A DNA stretch of 64,000 bases. It comes from Glandiceps talaboti (Eukaryota; Hemichordata; Enteropneusta; Spengelidae). Positions within the stretch are counted from its first letter, which is position 1, and each line of letters begins with the position of its first letter. Position numbers and translations under genes: made by a program. The stretch is from assembly GCF_964340395.1 (NCBI RefSeq), contig NC_135557.1:13493546-13557545 (forward strand), given 5' to 3'. The notes beneath the pieces were generated by a model that worked only from the letters and a program-made list of their open reading frames with translations, did no database searches and had not been told where the DNA came from. Below are positions 36,339 through 46,729 of this stretch, in pieces.

Positions 36339-39140
36339 CTATGCCAGAGCAGTAGGCAAATAATTCACTTTCAACGATTCCCAAATATCTTGTAGTGTCT
36401 TTGCCAAATCACTGTTGTCGTTCCGGTTAATAAAATGAAACATTTGCAAATAAGCTGTGTTCAAAGACTGATTCTTATCACCCACCATTTCAATGTAGTC
36501 ATGAATGATTTGAGAGGGCACATACACTTTCATTTTTTCTTTGCTAAGACATAGGGGCATTTGTTTTCTCAAATCAATGTCATTCGACAGACATAATACA
36601 TCTGAACCGACTTTGACATTAGCATAACAGTATTTTGCCGACGATGTCAAAGATTGTTTTACCGGTTTGTCACGAACAGGACGAAGAGAAACCAGTTTCG
36701 TAAACCAAGTTGGCATTTTGGTGAAAGATTCCTTGTCGTACATGTCCAATGACATCGTACCTAAAATAGGTGACCCTTGAACACGAACCAATGCTCGGAC
36801 ACAGTACTCAAATGATTTGAAGGCATCACTCCTATCAACTTTCAAAATGTCATTTTCTTTTGTTTCCATACCAACAAATTCACATTGTCCATCATTATGG
36901 GTCATCGCATGTGTCTCGCCTGACATGACCTGAGATACCACATCATTCAGAACTTTGTCTCGCGTGAACTCTGTCACTACAATAGGGACAGGGATTTTGG
37001 TCAGTTTTTTAACCACATCTTGGGTTAAGGAAGACGGTGACAAACCCTGTTCGGAAACCAACAACCATGTGTAAAGGTTTACATCGAATTTGGCAACATT
37101 TAAAACATGATATAGTAACTGTTGATAGGCATGCCATGCAGGAGACAGTGTGTGATACTGTAGTTCGAGGTAGGCCTCCATGTTACCAACACAGGTATAC
37201 TTTGTTGGGAATTCAAGCGAACTGTAATCAAAGGGCCAAGTCAAAAACACTTCTTTACAAAATGCTCTACCAGCATTTAGAAACAAAGATGTTCGTCCTC
37301 CATCGTTGATAGGTATGCAGTAAGCAAACGTGAACAAAGGAAATGCTTGCACGATTTTCACAAACAAATCTCGACAGACATCTTTTTTCTTCACGTGGTC
37401 TTTCTGAAATTCTTCCAACGAACAAGTGACTTCGTCAAATGACACAGGTTTTTCAAATGTCCACCATGATGGATAATTTTTAAGAAATTCACACAGTTTT
37501 TCCAAGAACGTTTTTTGTTGTAAGTTTAGGTACTCACTAGATTGTCCGTACTCTTGTATTACAGACACGTGTTTTGAACAACATGTATCTATTACAAAAA
37601 CGTTCAGGTCAAAACACAAATCTGTTTCAATGCAAGACAAAGCTTTCAGATAACTAAAATTGAAATCTTTCCCATCATTCCATTCAGTTAACATGGAAGC
37701 AAGACATATAAAGAAAGGTAATATGACATTTTTGTAAAACAAAACAATGTTGTCAACGAGTACTGCACTGTCGTCGTAATGGGTCAACACAATGTCGAGT
37801 TTCTCTGCAAGACGTTTTACGAGATAAATCAGGCCCGTTTTGCTGTTGGATGCATATGTCAGTATAGCCTCTTTTTCGAATGGTGACACGTCTTGTTCGT
37901 GAAAGTCTATGTGCTTGCTTTGTATATAGGTGTTAAGGTCTTCCATTTGTTCGGGTTTTTGAGTGGCAACTACAAATGCGGCCGCGATCAGCAAAGTTAA
38001 TGACCGTCTGATTCCCTTCACAATGCCTTTCAATCTTTTGGTGAGAGACAACAACATCAGTTGTGACAGACAATCAAAAAGGACTTCATCCACCTGACGA
38101 CTTGACTTGTTGTGATGTGACACGTTTGTTACAAGTCGGCTTAGTTCTTCATGTGTAAGGTAACGTGATATGTTTTCGTGAAGCAAAATGGGATCTTTTG
38201 ATCCATGCACACCGCTCAATTTAACAATTGTTGTTAATTTTGTCTTCATCTCTGTAGTCAACTCTGATTCCATCCAATTGAAAGAATCCTTATCGTGCTT
38301 CATTTTCAAAGTTTTAAGCAGTGTTTTGAGAGCGTTCTGAATAGACGCAAGGACATTACGGAAACTTGACGATGGATCTATTTCCTCTTTCTCGAGATAT
38401 GTAAACATGGCCTTTGTTTGACGGTACAAAGTACATACCTTCCAGTTGAAAGGTAACAAACAACATGTCAGTGTGTAGCACACATCACTGAATTCACAGT
38501 CTTTTGATAAATCGAGGTCAAGATTAAATATTAATTTTTCTTCACTGTTTTTCACTGTTTCCGTTCTCTTTGACAACTCCATCAAAGTTTCCATATCACA
38601 CAGAAGTGGTGTTGGTTGGGAGGGTGTACATGTGACGGTATCCCGCTTCTGATTGGGGTGAATGGTTTTAATAGGTGTTGAAGTTATTGGTTTGGTAAAA
38701 ATTTCAATTGGAACCATTTTTTCGGGTGTATTGGACGCTGGTGCACGTGTTTTGACACTTTCATCAACAGGGAAAGGATCATGTGTTGGTTGAGAATAGC
38801 TAGTTGTCACTTCCTTCTTCAAATCATCAATATTTACATCTGAAGGGAAATAAGTGTCTGCAGTTTTGACGGGAACTGATGTCATTGGTTGAAAGGGTAT
38901 ATTTACTTTATTTTTACCGCTTGTAGGTATACGTAATGAACAAAAGGCATTCTCGGGAGGCAGGGGCAGTGAGACATTGTAGGGTAAACGAACAAACATG
39001 TTTGGTGGAAACTTTCTTTCCCGTCGTACTTTTCTTCTATGGTTTTCCTCACGATTAATACACAGCGGTAACGCATCGGATTCCTCCATGGGAACACATG
39101 AAATGTTCATTTTTTCCATACTTTGTAGAAAATCATCCAT
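36339..39140 (-). CDS. Large hypothetical protein (933 aa) with basic Pro-rich N-terminus
   Basis: 933 residues. The first 190 are disordered: a basic patch (HRRKVRRERKF) and many Pro/Thr motifs (TPEK, SQPTP, TSTPIKT), perhaps phosphorylated. The rest is helical with several Cys pairs and a moderately hydrophobic part (LTLLIAAAFVVAT). No signal peptide and no catalytic motif seen. It resembles a tegument or replication-accessory protein only in size. The stretch between its stop and 36299 has no poly(A) signal, so the transcript likely runs on through the small membrane gene. Confidence 0.8.
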   Translation of the reverse strand: MDDFLQSMEKMNISCVPMEESDALPLCINREENHRRKVRRERKFPPNMFVRLPYNVSLPLPPENAFCSLRIPTSGKNKVNIPFQPMTSVPVKTADTYFPSDVNIDDLKKEVTTSYSQPTHDPFPVDESVKTRAPASNTPEKMVPIEIFTKPITSTPIKTIHPNQKRDTVTCTPSQPTPLLCDMETLMELSKRTETVKNSEEKLIFNLDLDLSKDCEFSDVCYTLTCCLLPFNWKVCTLYRQTKAMFTYLEKEEIDPSSSFRNVLASIQNALKTLLKTLKMKHDKDSFNWMESELTTEMKTKLTTIVKLSGVHGSKDPILLHENISRYLTHEELSRLVTNVSHHNKSSRQVDEVLFDCLSQLMLLSLTKRLKGIVKGIRRSLTLLIAAAFVVATQKPEQMEDLNTYIQSKHIDFHEQDVSPFEKEAILTYASNSKTGLIYLVKRLAEKLDIVLTHYDDSAVLVDNIVLFYKNVILPFFICLASMLTEWNDGKDFNFSYLKALSCIETDLCFDLNVFVIDTCCSKHVSVIQEYGQSSEYLNLQQKTFLEKLCEFLKNYPSWWTFEKPVSFDEVTCSLEEFQKDHVKKKDVCRDLFVKIVQAFPLFTFAYCIPINDGGRTSLFLNAGRAFCKEVFLTWPFDYSSLEFPTKYTCVGNMEAYLELQYHTLSPAWHAYQQLLYHVLNVAKFDVNLYTWLLVSEQGLSPSSLTQDVVKKLTKIPVPIVVTEFTRDKVLNDVVSQVMSGETHAMTHNDGQCEFVGMETKENDILKVDRSDAFKSFEYCVRALVRVQGSPILGTMSLDMYDKESFTKMPTWFTKLVSLRPVRDKPVKQSLTSSAKYCYANVKVGSDVLCLSNDIDLRKQMPLCLSKEKMKVYVPSQIIHDYIEMVGDKNQSLNTAYLQMFHFINRNDNSDLAKTLQDIWESLKVNYLPTALA

Positions 39141-39247
39141 TTTTACACACTCCTCTATGACAATTGTATATTAGCACAATGACCAAGTCGTAAATGTAAA
39201 CAATTGCAATAACGGCCGGCGAAGCTTAATTCTAAACAGAAATAAAC

Positions 39248-40804
39248 ATGTCATTCACCTACATCACTTTTGTTGTACGGTCTGTAGAGCCATTGACTCA
39301 CTTGTCTGTGTACAGCAGAGAAACCCAATGGCCAGTGATACATCCACTGACAGACAGTGGCCACGCGCCTCAAAACAAACTCATCTATTCATACGAAGCA
39401 ACTTTCGATTTGGGACATTCTTTGGCCAGAGGAACGAGTTTGCTCTTTGTGCATTTGTACACGAGGACCAGAAACGTTTTAAGGTGCAAGTCCGGTGGTA
39501 TCATTGATCGCTGGACTCTGGTGAAAAGAAAGGAAAAAGAGATTTTTACCATTGATTTATTCACTCGAAACCTCCTACAAATAACACCTTCTCGTTTTAG
39601 TGGTCCCTCTCAAGAAATCTCCTTTGATTTCGTTGGGTCAGGTATACTATTACAACGTTATCGTCTATTGGAGAAAGAAATGGTTACACGTATGTCCTTT
39701 CAGTTACTTCAGGACATGACAACAGAAAACGTTGTTGAAAACTCATACAGAGTAACTGCCTGTTCAGTAGTCTTGCCAATGTTTACAACACTGTACTTGG
39801 CCAATATACGGTCACAATCTCGTTGGCAGTTTCCTGTAGATTCACTGACAGATTTTCTTGACCTGTGTTTGGTGTTGAGCAGAGAGGTGTACATTTTAAC
39901 AGACAACACGAACATGGCATCGAAACTATTGTGTGCCGTGGCAATAATTGCACACATGTCACCGACAATAACCCATTCTGAGGCAGTTTACGATCCCCTT
40001 CTTGATATCGTTAAAGCTAACGGCTCGTATTCGGGAAGCCTTGTTGGAAAATGCCTTTTTGTATATGAAATGCTGCTTGTTATTTATCGCCTGAAATATC
40101 GCAGTGAAGAATTTAAAAATTCATACAACGATTTCATGCCAGCCATTGTCGAAATCGTTTCCTCTCTTGACCACAGTAAAAATATATTCCCCTGCTTAAT
40201 TAGAAGGCACATTATAGCAGCCATTCAAAAGGGGGATGAAAAAATAGACGTTGTGGATGGACGACACATTTTTGTCAAGAGTCTCTTGGACGATTACGTG
40301 TACGATGATGATCGAGATCACAATTTCACCAACCATCTATTCCAGACACTGAAAAGTAGTATAACCAGTAGGGCTTACACAGCTGTGCCCTGGAACAAGG
40401 GTGACAAATACACACGACTTTATTACCTCGACGACGATGACGAAGTTCCTTGTCACGTGACTATTGTAAAATCCAGTGGCTCCTTGTGGCAGGTGAAAAA
40501 ACACTTTCCTCGCGTGTCTCAGGACGAATTCAAAAGATACCTAGCACTTGCATCAAAACAGCTGCCACTTCCTATACCGACCCTTTTTTCGGATTACAAA
40601 ACAAACAAGAGAGGAAAAGACAGAGAATACCTGTCACCCTACATGCAATTCTATGGTTCGTGTGACACCTTCAGTCACTGCCAAATAGAAGACAGTTTAT
40701 GGAGAAAGCAACTGAGCACTTCAACAAAATGTTACGAACTCCTACCGAACTCTTTTAAATTTTTTCGTATAACTGCTAGCATTAACAATCAATTGGTAAA
40801 GTAA
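39248..40804 (+). CDS. Hypothetical protein (518 aa)
   Basis: 518 residues, soluble, no signal peptide; begins MSFTYITFVV. Basic overall with an acidic patch (YVYDDDRDHNF; YLDDDDEV). Divergent from the 933-aa gene, with about 107 bp between the two starts. The stop is followed by an A-run and, after 25 nt, the next gene, so the pair is probably co-transcribed. No family recognised. Confidence 0.75.
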   Translation: MSFTYITFVVRSVEPLTHLSVYSRETQWPVIHPLTDSGHAPQNKLIYSYEATFDLGHSLARGTSLLFVHLYTRTRNVLRCKSGGIIDRWTLVKRKEKEIFTIDLFTRNLLQITPSRFSGPSQEISFDFVGSGILLQRYRLLEKEMVTRMSFQLLQDMTTENVVENSYRVTACSVVLPMFTTLYLANIRSQSRWQFPVDSLTDFLDLCLVLSREVYILTDNTNMASKLLCAVAIIAHMSPTITHSEAVYDPLLDIVKANGSYSGSLVGKCLFVYEMLLVIYRLKYRSEEFKNSYNDFMPAIVEIVSSLDHSKNIFPCLIRRHIIAAIQKGDEKIDVVDGRHIFVKSLLDDYVYDDDRDHNFTNHLFQTLKSSITSRAYTAVPWNKGDKYTRLYYLDDDDEVPCHVTIVKSSGSLWQVKKHFPRVSQDEFKRYLALASKQLPLPIPTLFSDYKTNKRGKDREYLSPYMQFYGSCDTFSHCQIEDSLWRKQLSTSTKCYELLPNSFKFFRITASINNQLVK

Positions 40805-40829
40805 AAAAAAAAAAAATTGTGCAAGAACC

Positions 40830-42125
40830 ATGGATCTTCTGCGACAGTCACATCAGGTCGTGTTTGGTCCCTTGCCTACAAAATCCAACTATCAGGAATG
40901 GGAGACACTGGTCAAATTGAGTTTGTGTGAGAAGAAAGAAGAAACATGTGTCTTGTTGAGTGACACAGACAACGAAGAGCTCCTTTACACATGTTTTACA
41001 GAAACCACTTCTGGGGATTGGACAAATTATGTCAAGTATGAACAGTTTGACAACTACGTGTTTTCTTGGACATTCGATGGCAAAAAGTATGTCAGTGACA
41101 ACCCGTTTTTCGAAATTCTTATGAGGACTCTTAGGAAAATGTGTATCTATTTCAACCAAAACATCCCCACAGTGGACGTCAATCAGATGAAAAGATGGAA
41201 GGAAATCATCGAGTTTTCACTCCAACAGTTACGTGCAGACATTCAAACAGTTAGCATAAGTATGTTTACCACCAGTGAAAACAGACGAAACTTGTTTGCC
41301 GTTAGTCGCAAAAAATCGTCACTACCCAAATGGCTTTCTGGGAACTTTTTCACCGGCTTGTTTGCTTTACATTACGTCACCTGCGAAGTGCAACATCTGG
41401 TGAATGCTGTGAATGCAGCCATAGACATAGATTGTGACTTAGTCAAACTGTACATCCGTTTCGATAAAACCTACAAAAGAGTCAATGAATTCCTCAAGGA
41501 CAACTGTCTGTCGTTTCTCAATCCAATGACGAAAAGACAAAAGTATGTGGACTACTTAAACAGTTTGGTGGCACACAAAGATGGAACTTTGTCCCTTTTG
41601 AAAAAGGTAATGGCAGTATTGTGTTTACCCACCTCTGACGTGTCTACAGAATCTTCTCTTGTCAAATTCAGTTCGGACGATGTCTCGAAACTCAAATTAC
41701 TACAGCCTTCTGTACTGAGAGCTCTGAAAAGTGGAACAAACGATCACATTGCACGTCTGCTGGATGACCACTTCATGATGGGTTCAGAGAGGGCGCACTT
41801 ACACGAAAACGACGCCAACTGTGTTGTCATGTCACACGTCCTGTTTCAGCAGTGCCAACACGAGGACGCCAAAACAAGTGAGAGCAATGACAGTTTATTA
41901 GACCATATTGATAACCTTGTGTCGCTTTTTGCATATCGAAACTACTCCAAATCGTTCAAGGATAAAGAGATAGTGTTGAAACCAATTGCAAAGAAAAGAC
42001 ATCAATCAAGAGAACCTATAAACGTTGTACTCGAGGAAAGCAAAGCAGTTGAAATACAATCTCAGTTTTCACCAGCATCAAACACGACCAGCAGCTTCTT
42101 TCATACTTGGTGTTGTATTCTCTAA
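40830..42125 (+). CDS. Hypothetical protein (431 aa)
   Basis: 431 residues; start in a good context (accATGG). Mostly helical, no membrane segment, ends in Cys-Cys (WCCIL), which looks like a CaaX-type prenylation box (CCIL); if used, the protein would be membrane-anchored. The last part (residues 385-425) is Ser/Lys-rich. Ends 12 nt before the next ATG. No family recognised. Confidence 0.75.
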   Translation: MDLLRQSHQVVFGPLPTKSNYQEWETLVKLSLCEKKEETCVLLSDTDNEELLYTCFTETTSGDWTNYVKYEQFDNYVFSWTFDGKKYVSDNPFFEILMRTLRKMCIYFNQNIPTVDVNQMKRWKEIIEFSLQQLRADIQTVSISMFTTSENRRNLFAVSRKKSSLPKWLSGNFFTGLFALHYVTCEVQHLVNAVNAAIDIDCDLVKLYIRFDKTYKRVNEFLKDNCLSFLNPMTKRQKYVDYLNSLVAHKDGTLSLLKKVMAVLCLPTSDVSTESSLVKFSSDDVSKLKLLQPSVLRALKSGTNDHIARLLDDHFMMGSERAHLHENDANCVVMSHVLFQQCQHEDAKTSESNDSLLDHIDNLVSLFAYRNYSKSFKDKEIVLKPIAKKRHQSREPINVVLEESKAVEIQSQFSPASNTTSSFFHTWCCIL

Positions 42126-42136
42126 TCGAATACGAT

Positions 42137-42352
42137 ATGATAAAGTACGGGATTGTGATATTGTTAATGGTCTTGGGCTGCAGTTTGATTAAAGGGATTG
42201 AAATTGAAGGAGTCACGCCTTTGGCAATTGTCTTTTCAACAAACCATACCAGTTACTGGATGCAACTCGACTTCCCTCCTACCCTTTTTCACCCAATACG
42301 TAAAACTGGTTTATTGATAAACACCACTGTTAACACAATGAATCTTACGTAG
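42137..42352 (+). CDS. Small secreted or membrane glycopeptide
   Basis: 71 residues from the ATG at 42137 (an in-frame ATG at 42107 lies inside the previous gene). A signal peptide or anchor at the N-terminus (GIVILLMVLGCSLI) is followed by a short outer part with N-glycosylation sites (NHTS, NTTV). AATAAA at about 42373 follows. Too short for family assignment, but the leader and sites argue for expression. Confidence 0.5.
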   Translation: MIKYGIVILLMVLGCSLIKGIEIEGVTPLAIVFSTNHTSYWMQLDFPPTLFHPIRKTGLLINTTVNTMNLT

Positions 42353-42397
42353 CCTGTTAAGAACGAGCCTAAAAATAAAACGTCACTAATAAAATAC

Positions 42398-42407
42398 TAT
42401 AAATGAG
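42398..42407 (+). promoter_or_regulatory. TATA box, TATAAATGAG type
   Basis: TATAAATGAG 42 nt upstream of the ATG at 42440; identical to the box at 63838-63847. Confidence 0.6.
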
Positions 42408-42439
42408 TTCTTTTCTGCAATTTCAAGTCAGTCAAAACG

Positions 42440-43822
42440 ATGGAAATGGCATCGGCTAGTCCAAACCCCGAACTTAACATCACAGGGGCTTTCGATCATG
42501 TGGTGAACATGTTCACCAAAGCTGATTCTGACAAAATAATGCCTCTGGAGAAATCAATTAAAGCATTCATGTCATCATCGGCTATTCAAGGCAGGAGACT
42601 TTACAACATTCCTTGTCTTGCCAAACTACAAGGTTCGGAAACATACACAGTGTGTTTATCATCCGAGGCTTGGAAACTAATCGAGGCACAAGTTCACAAC
42701 TCAAACATCAAGCTCATGACGCCAAAACAACGTAGGTCAATGCACAATAAATTGCATCACTCGGTGAATCCAAAACATGTTTCAATGTCGTCTAAAAAAA
42801 TGTCAAAGGTGGGCGACTTCGTAAACAAGACACGTGGAGATCCACCAGTTTTAGATCTCTTCCCCATGACCCATTACCAATGTCGTTTCGTTGCTGCTCG
42901 ACTTGGCATTGTGATTTTGTTTGACCCAGACTGTTCAAAAGAATTTACAGACAACAGCAAGATGTACCTATTGAATCATAATGGTAGAAGGTACACTGGA
43001 CTGGTCTACTGGTTCAAGATATACAAACTCCTCGAGAGAGAAAAGTTTGCTTTCGAGATGGCCAACACATGCTTACCAAAATGCAACATCCTGCAGCTGT
43101 CTTACCAGAACAAAGTAGCGCCGAATCATTTTTCTGTCCGATTTATCAACAACAAATGGAAGAGGCGTTTTGCAGCACCTACAGTGTTCTGTTCTCCATC
43201 AGACATAGATAACAACACGGTAGCTACATTCAAAACAAGGTTCCTTACAAAGTCACACGCAGACCAGAAAAAAACAAAGGCTGACCAGTATGATACATAT
43301 GGAAACTCCGTAATCGCCTACATGATAACTGCCTTGGCAAAGTGTCTGCCTGGTGCCTGGTGTGCCAACGACTTGTTCAATATTGACACTGTGTCCTCTG
43401 CATGTAAGAGAAAGAGAAAAAAATCACCTGATATGACCTCACCACACGCTTCACAAGACAGAATGGTGGCCAGTGACCAAGAATTAGCCTTTCTGAAAAA
43501 CTGCCTTATTCAGAAAATGTCTAAACCACTCACTGCAGCCAACAAAGAAAGTCTTTCCGAGATCATGGCAATAGCCAAAACTTCACAAGGTTATCCTCTC
43601 GTCAGCATTGTTCACGATTTCCACATGACACATTGTCGTAGTAGCCAAATGGCAAATCTTCTCAGAGACAAAATCAAGTCTCTTATGGATGAATTACAGT
43701 CCCACAAAGACAAAAGCGAAGCACTTCACAAGGAATTGACAGAGTTGAAATGTGACACACAGCAATCATGTTCACTTTACCTGGATGACCCAGTCTACAC
43801 AGCACTTTCGCAAACTTTCTAG
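42440..43822 (+). CDS. Hypothetical protein with C-terminal coiled coil (460 aa)
   Basis: 460 residues, basic and soluble. The central part (about 130-260) is beta-rich (YQCRFVAARLGIVILFDPDC; RRYTGLVYWFKIYKLL); a nuclear-localisation-like KRKRKKS lies near residue 325; residues 410-440 form a short coiled coil (KIKSLMDELQSHKDKSEALH). A nuclear DNA- or capsid-binding role would fit but is not shown. The next 1.8 kb has no intact gene. Confidence 0.75.
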   Translation: MEMASASPNPELNITGAFDHVVNMFTKADSDKIMPLEKSIKAFMSSSAIQGRRLYNIPCLAKLQGSETYTVCLSSEAWKLIEAQVHNSNIKLMTPKQRRSMHNKLHHSVNPKHVSMSSKKMSKVGDFVNKTRGDPPVLDLFPMTHYQCRFVAARLGIVILFDPDCSKEFTDNSKMYLLNHNGRRYTGLVYWFKIYKLLEREKFAFEMANTCLPKCNILQLSYQNKVAPNHFSVRFINNKWKRRFAAPTVFCSPSDIDNNTVATFKTRFLTKSHADQKKTKADQYDTYGNSVIAYMITALAKCLPGAWCANDLFNIDTVSSACKRKRKKSPDMTSPHASQDRMVASDQELAFLKNCLIQKMSKPLTAANKESLSEIMAIAKTSQGYPLVSIVHDFHMTHCRSSQMANLLRDKIKSLMDELQSHKDKSEALHKELTELKCDTQQSCSLYLDDPVYTALSQTF

Positions 43823-44004
43823 AGATAGTATGAAATATGTATTTGTTTTAGTTGTAATTAAAGCTTTATTGTTAATAAAACAAAGAAACAAAGAAACTCT
43901 CTACTTTTAATTTTTGTTTCGTCTCAAAACACCAACCGTAAGATAAATATGTATACATAGTATGCCACAGTGATGTAGTGGGTCCCTGGGTGGCGTATTT
44001 TAAA

Positions 44005-45170
44005 GGGTCTTTTTCAAGATGTCAAAATCGGTTTTTTTTAAAGATTTCCAAAAAACTTTCTGTGTCCAGTGAAAAAAAAAATGAAAACAAAAATGCAGTG
44101 CCATGTTAAAAACATTCCCAACTCGGCATTTGCATACAAGTCACGTGTTCACACTAGTAAAGAACACCAACAAATAAACCAACTTAAGATTGAATAAATT
44201 CGACAAATTAAATGTCAATTTATTCAAAACCATTACCATTAATTGCCATAACATAAGATTAACGACATATGTGATATTATACTAACGTAACAGGGTACTG
44301 CTATGTTAATTTCAAGGGTCTTTTTCAAGATGTCAAAATCGGGGTTTTTTAAAGATTTCCAAAAAACTTTCTGTGTCCAGTGAAAAAAAAAATGAAAAAA
44401 AAAATGCAGTGCCATGTTAAAAACATTCCCAACTCGGCATTTGCATACAAGTCACGTGTTCACACTAGTAAAGAACACCAACAAATAAACCAACTTAAGA
44501 TTGAATAAATTCGACAAATTAAATGTCAATTTATTCAAAACCATTACCATTAATTGCCATAACATAAGATTAACGACATATGTGATATTATACTAACGTA
44601 ACAGGGTACTGCTATGTTAATTTCAAGGGTCTTTTTCAAGATGTCAAAATCGGGGGTTTTTAAAGATTTCCAAAAAACTTTCTGTGTCCAGTGAAAAAAA
44701 AAATGAAAAAAAAAATGCAGTGCCATGTTAAAAACATTCCCAACTCGGCATTTGCATACAAGTCACGTGTTCACACTAGTAAAGAACACCAACAAATAAA
44801 CCAACTTAAGATTGAATAAATTCGACAAATTAAATGTCAATTTATTCAAAACCATTACCATTAATTGCCATAACATAAGATTAACGACATATGTGATATT
44901 ATACTAACGTAACAGGGTACTGCTATGTTAATTTCAAGGGTCTTTTTCAAGATGTCAAAATCGGGGGTTTTTAAAGATTTCCAAAAAACTTTCTGTGTCC
45001 AGTGAAAAAAAAAATGAAAAAAAAAATGCAGTGCCATGTTAAAAACATTCCCAACTCTGCATTTGCATACAAGTCACGTGTTCACACAAGTAAAGAACAC
45101 CAACAAATAAACCAACTTAAGATTGAATAAATTCGACAAATTATATGTCATTTTATTCAAAAAACATCAC
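44005..45170. repeat. Tandem array of a 311-bp unit (about 3.7 copies)
   Basis: Units begin at GGGTCTTTTTCAAGATGTC: 44005, 44316, 44627, 44938. Copies are nearly identical; the last fades out after about 45150. Each has AAGGGTC...TCAAAATCGGGGTTTTTTAAAG and an AT-rich half with many short ORF-breaking stops. No coding potential. The sequence from 45170 to about 45470 has only scattered similarity and I see nothing else in it. A shortened, diverged copy lies at 46850-46945. Confidence 0.9.
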
Positions 45171-45474
45171 CATTTAGACTTTGCTATTCAAAGAACATAT
45201 CATTGGACTTCTTTAGTTCACAAAACTGTCGTAAAAAGGGAACATGTTCAATGAATTATGGGAGATTTAAATGTCGCAAAACAATTGCTATAAGATAGGA
45301 TTAAGGACACGTGAATGTGATGTTAACCAGGGCTTCCTTCTAATATACTGTGTTAAAATAAAATTCAAAAGACTTTTTAAAGTTTAAAAAAAAAAACGCC
45401 ACCTAGAGTTCAATATCCGATATGCTACGATAACCTATGATTATACATGTAGTAGTTTTGTGACAAAATTTATA

Positions 45475-45660
45475 TGCCACATGTGCAATGGGTTGTTTAT
45501 CTTTTATCTGCCATTTTGTACTACGTACATTGTCGTGTATTGTTATCTGTATACTTCTGTTAGTGCCTGGAACGTATGTGGGAACAATTTCGAAACAGGC
45601 ATGGACTCACGTCACGAATGATATAAAAAGTCAGTCTCAACACTAACACAGTATCATTTC
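45475..45660 (+). pseudogene. Truncated copy of the small membrane ORF plus shared promoter
   Basis: This stretch matches the region at 46960-47480, including GTTATCTGTATACTTCTGTT and the promoter ATATAAAAAGTCAGTCTCAAC. Compared with the intact 63-residue ORF at 47272, it lacks the start codon and an internal piece (the part encoding THDDILAVV), so it is a decayed relic. It still supplies the TATA box (45622) for the gene at 45665. Confidence 0.65.
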
Positions 45661-45664
45661 AAAA

Positions 45665-46549
45665 ATGTCTCTCAGACAAAGCACAACACCTGAACTGTTT
45701 CAAATGTATTGTGAAAACAAAGGGAAGCAACCACCCTTGCTCCTGAAAGCAAACAGCAATGCAGACAGTGATTACCTGTCATCAGATGAAGACAGGACGA
45801 TATGCCTTCGCCTACAAGGCAACAAATATTACGTCACACCTGTGACGATGAAAGAAGAAGTACCGTGGTTGGATTGTTTGATACGGTTTTACTCGTTACT
45901 ACAAGACACTGTATATTTGGATAACCACGTCAAAAAGTTACACTTTGATATTCAGTACATGCATTTGTTCTTGTTGTACGTTCAGACGAAAACGTTCAGT
46001 TCCTACACCTATTACCAGAGTGGAAAGAAAAGACGTAAGTTTATTATCGAAAAAGACAATCTGGCAGACATCACATTGGCTGCAGATTTTCTATGTATGA
46101 AAAACTGGATTGCTCACCTCCAAAGAGATATTGAAGAACACTTCAGGAAGAGAGATCGCCTTCAGACAGGCGAAAGTATGGCTTGGCACAACGTGGTTAT
46201 GAAAAGTAAAGATGTGCGTGTGACAATGTCCTTTTTCGACAGGATAAAGAGTCCATGTGTGTTTAGGTGTAAAGGTAACACACACGTCACTTCGTGTCGT
46301 AAAAAAAACAAAACTGTGCCACTGACAGGAAAAGTGTGTGCAAGAGGGACGAAAGTTATACTCTACTGTGGAGACGAAGTACTTGTAAGCACCGCGGTCT
46401 TCTTCAGAGAATATAACCTTGTCATTGATTTAAAAGAAATGACCATCACTCCAGTGAAAAAGTATGGAGATCAAACACAAAGAATGTCAAAGTGGGGTGT
46501 ACATAGAGTTGAACCTTTTGGAGCATGGGAAGAGAACGTTCACATATAG
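45665..46549 (+). CDS. BTB-like protein sharing its leader with the gene at 47482
   Basis: 294 residues. The first 43 (MSLRQST...YLSSDED) are almost the same as those of the 47482 gene. From residue 45 it differs and reads as a BTB/POZ fold, ending LADITLAADFLCMKNWIAHLQRDIEEHF (about 115-165), then a beta-rich tail. TATAAAAAG lies 43 nt before the ATG. It resembles the BTB part of the 33964 protein. The shared leader on unrelated bodies points to recombination. Likely a Cullin-3-adaptor-type host modulator. Confidence 0.7.
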   Translation: MSLRQSTTPELFQMYCENKGKQPPLLLKANSNADSDYLSSDEDRTICLRLQGNKYYVTPVTMKEEVPWLDCLIRFYSLLQDTVYLDNHVKKLHFDIQYMHLFLLYVQTKTFSSYTYYQSGKKRRKFIIEKDNLADITLAADFLCMKNWIAHLQRDIEEHFRKRDRLQTGESMAWHNVVMKSKDVRVTMSFFDRIKSPCVFRCKGNTHVTSCRKKNKTVPLTGKVCARGTKVILYCGDEVLVSTAVFFREYNLVIDLKEMTITPVKKYGDQTQRMSKWGVHRVEPFGAWEENVHI

Positions 46550-46729
46550 GACAATAATAAGATACAGTGTTTGTATATTTAATATCATTCGTCTTGTGAA
46601 ATTATTAATAAAAAAATGTCAGTGGTCTTCGTGTCCACACAAATCGAGAATTGTGTCACACGCATTTTACACACACACACACACTCCTTTTTGTATATTG
46701 CCACACCGTGTGTCTGTGTGTGAAGACTT

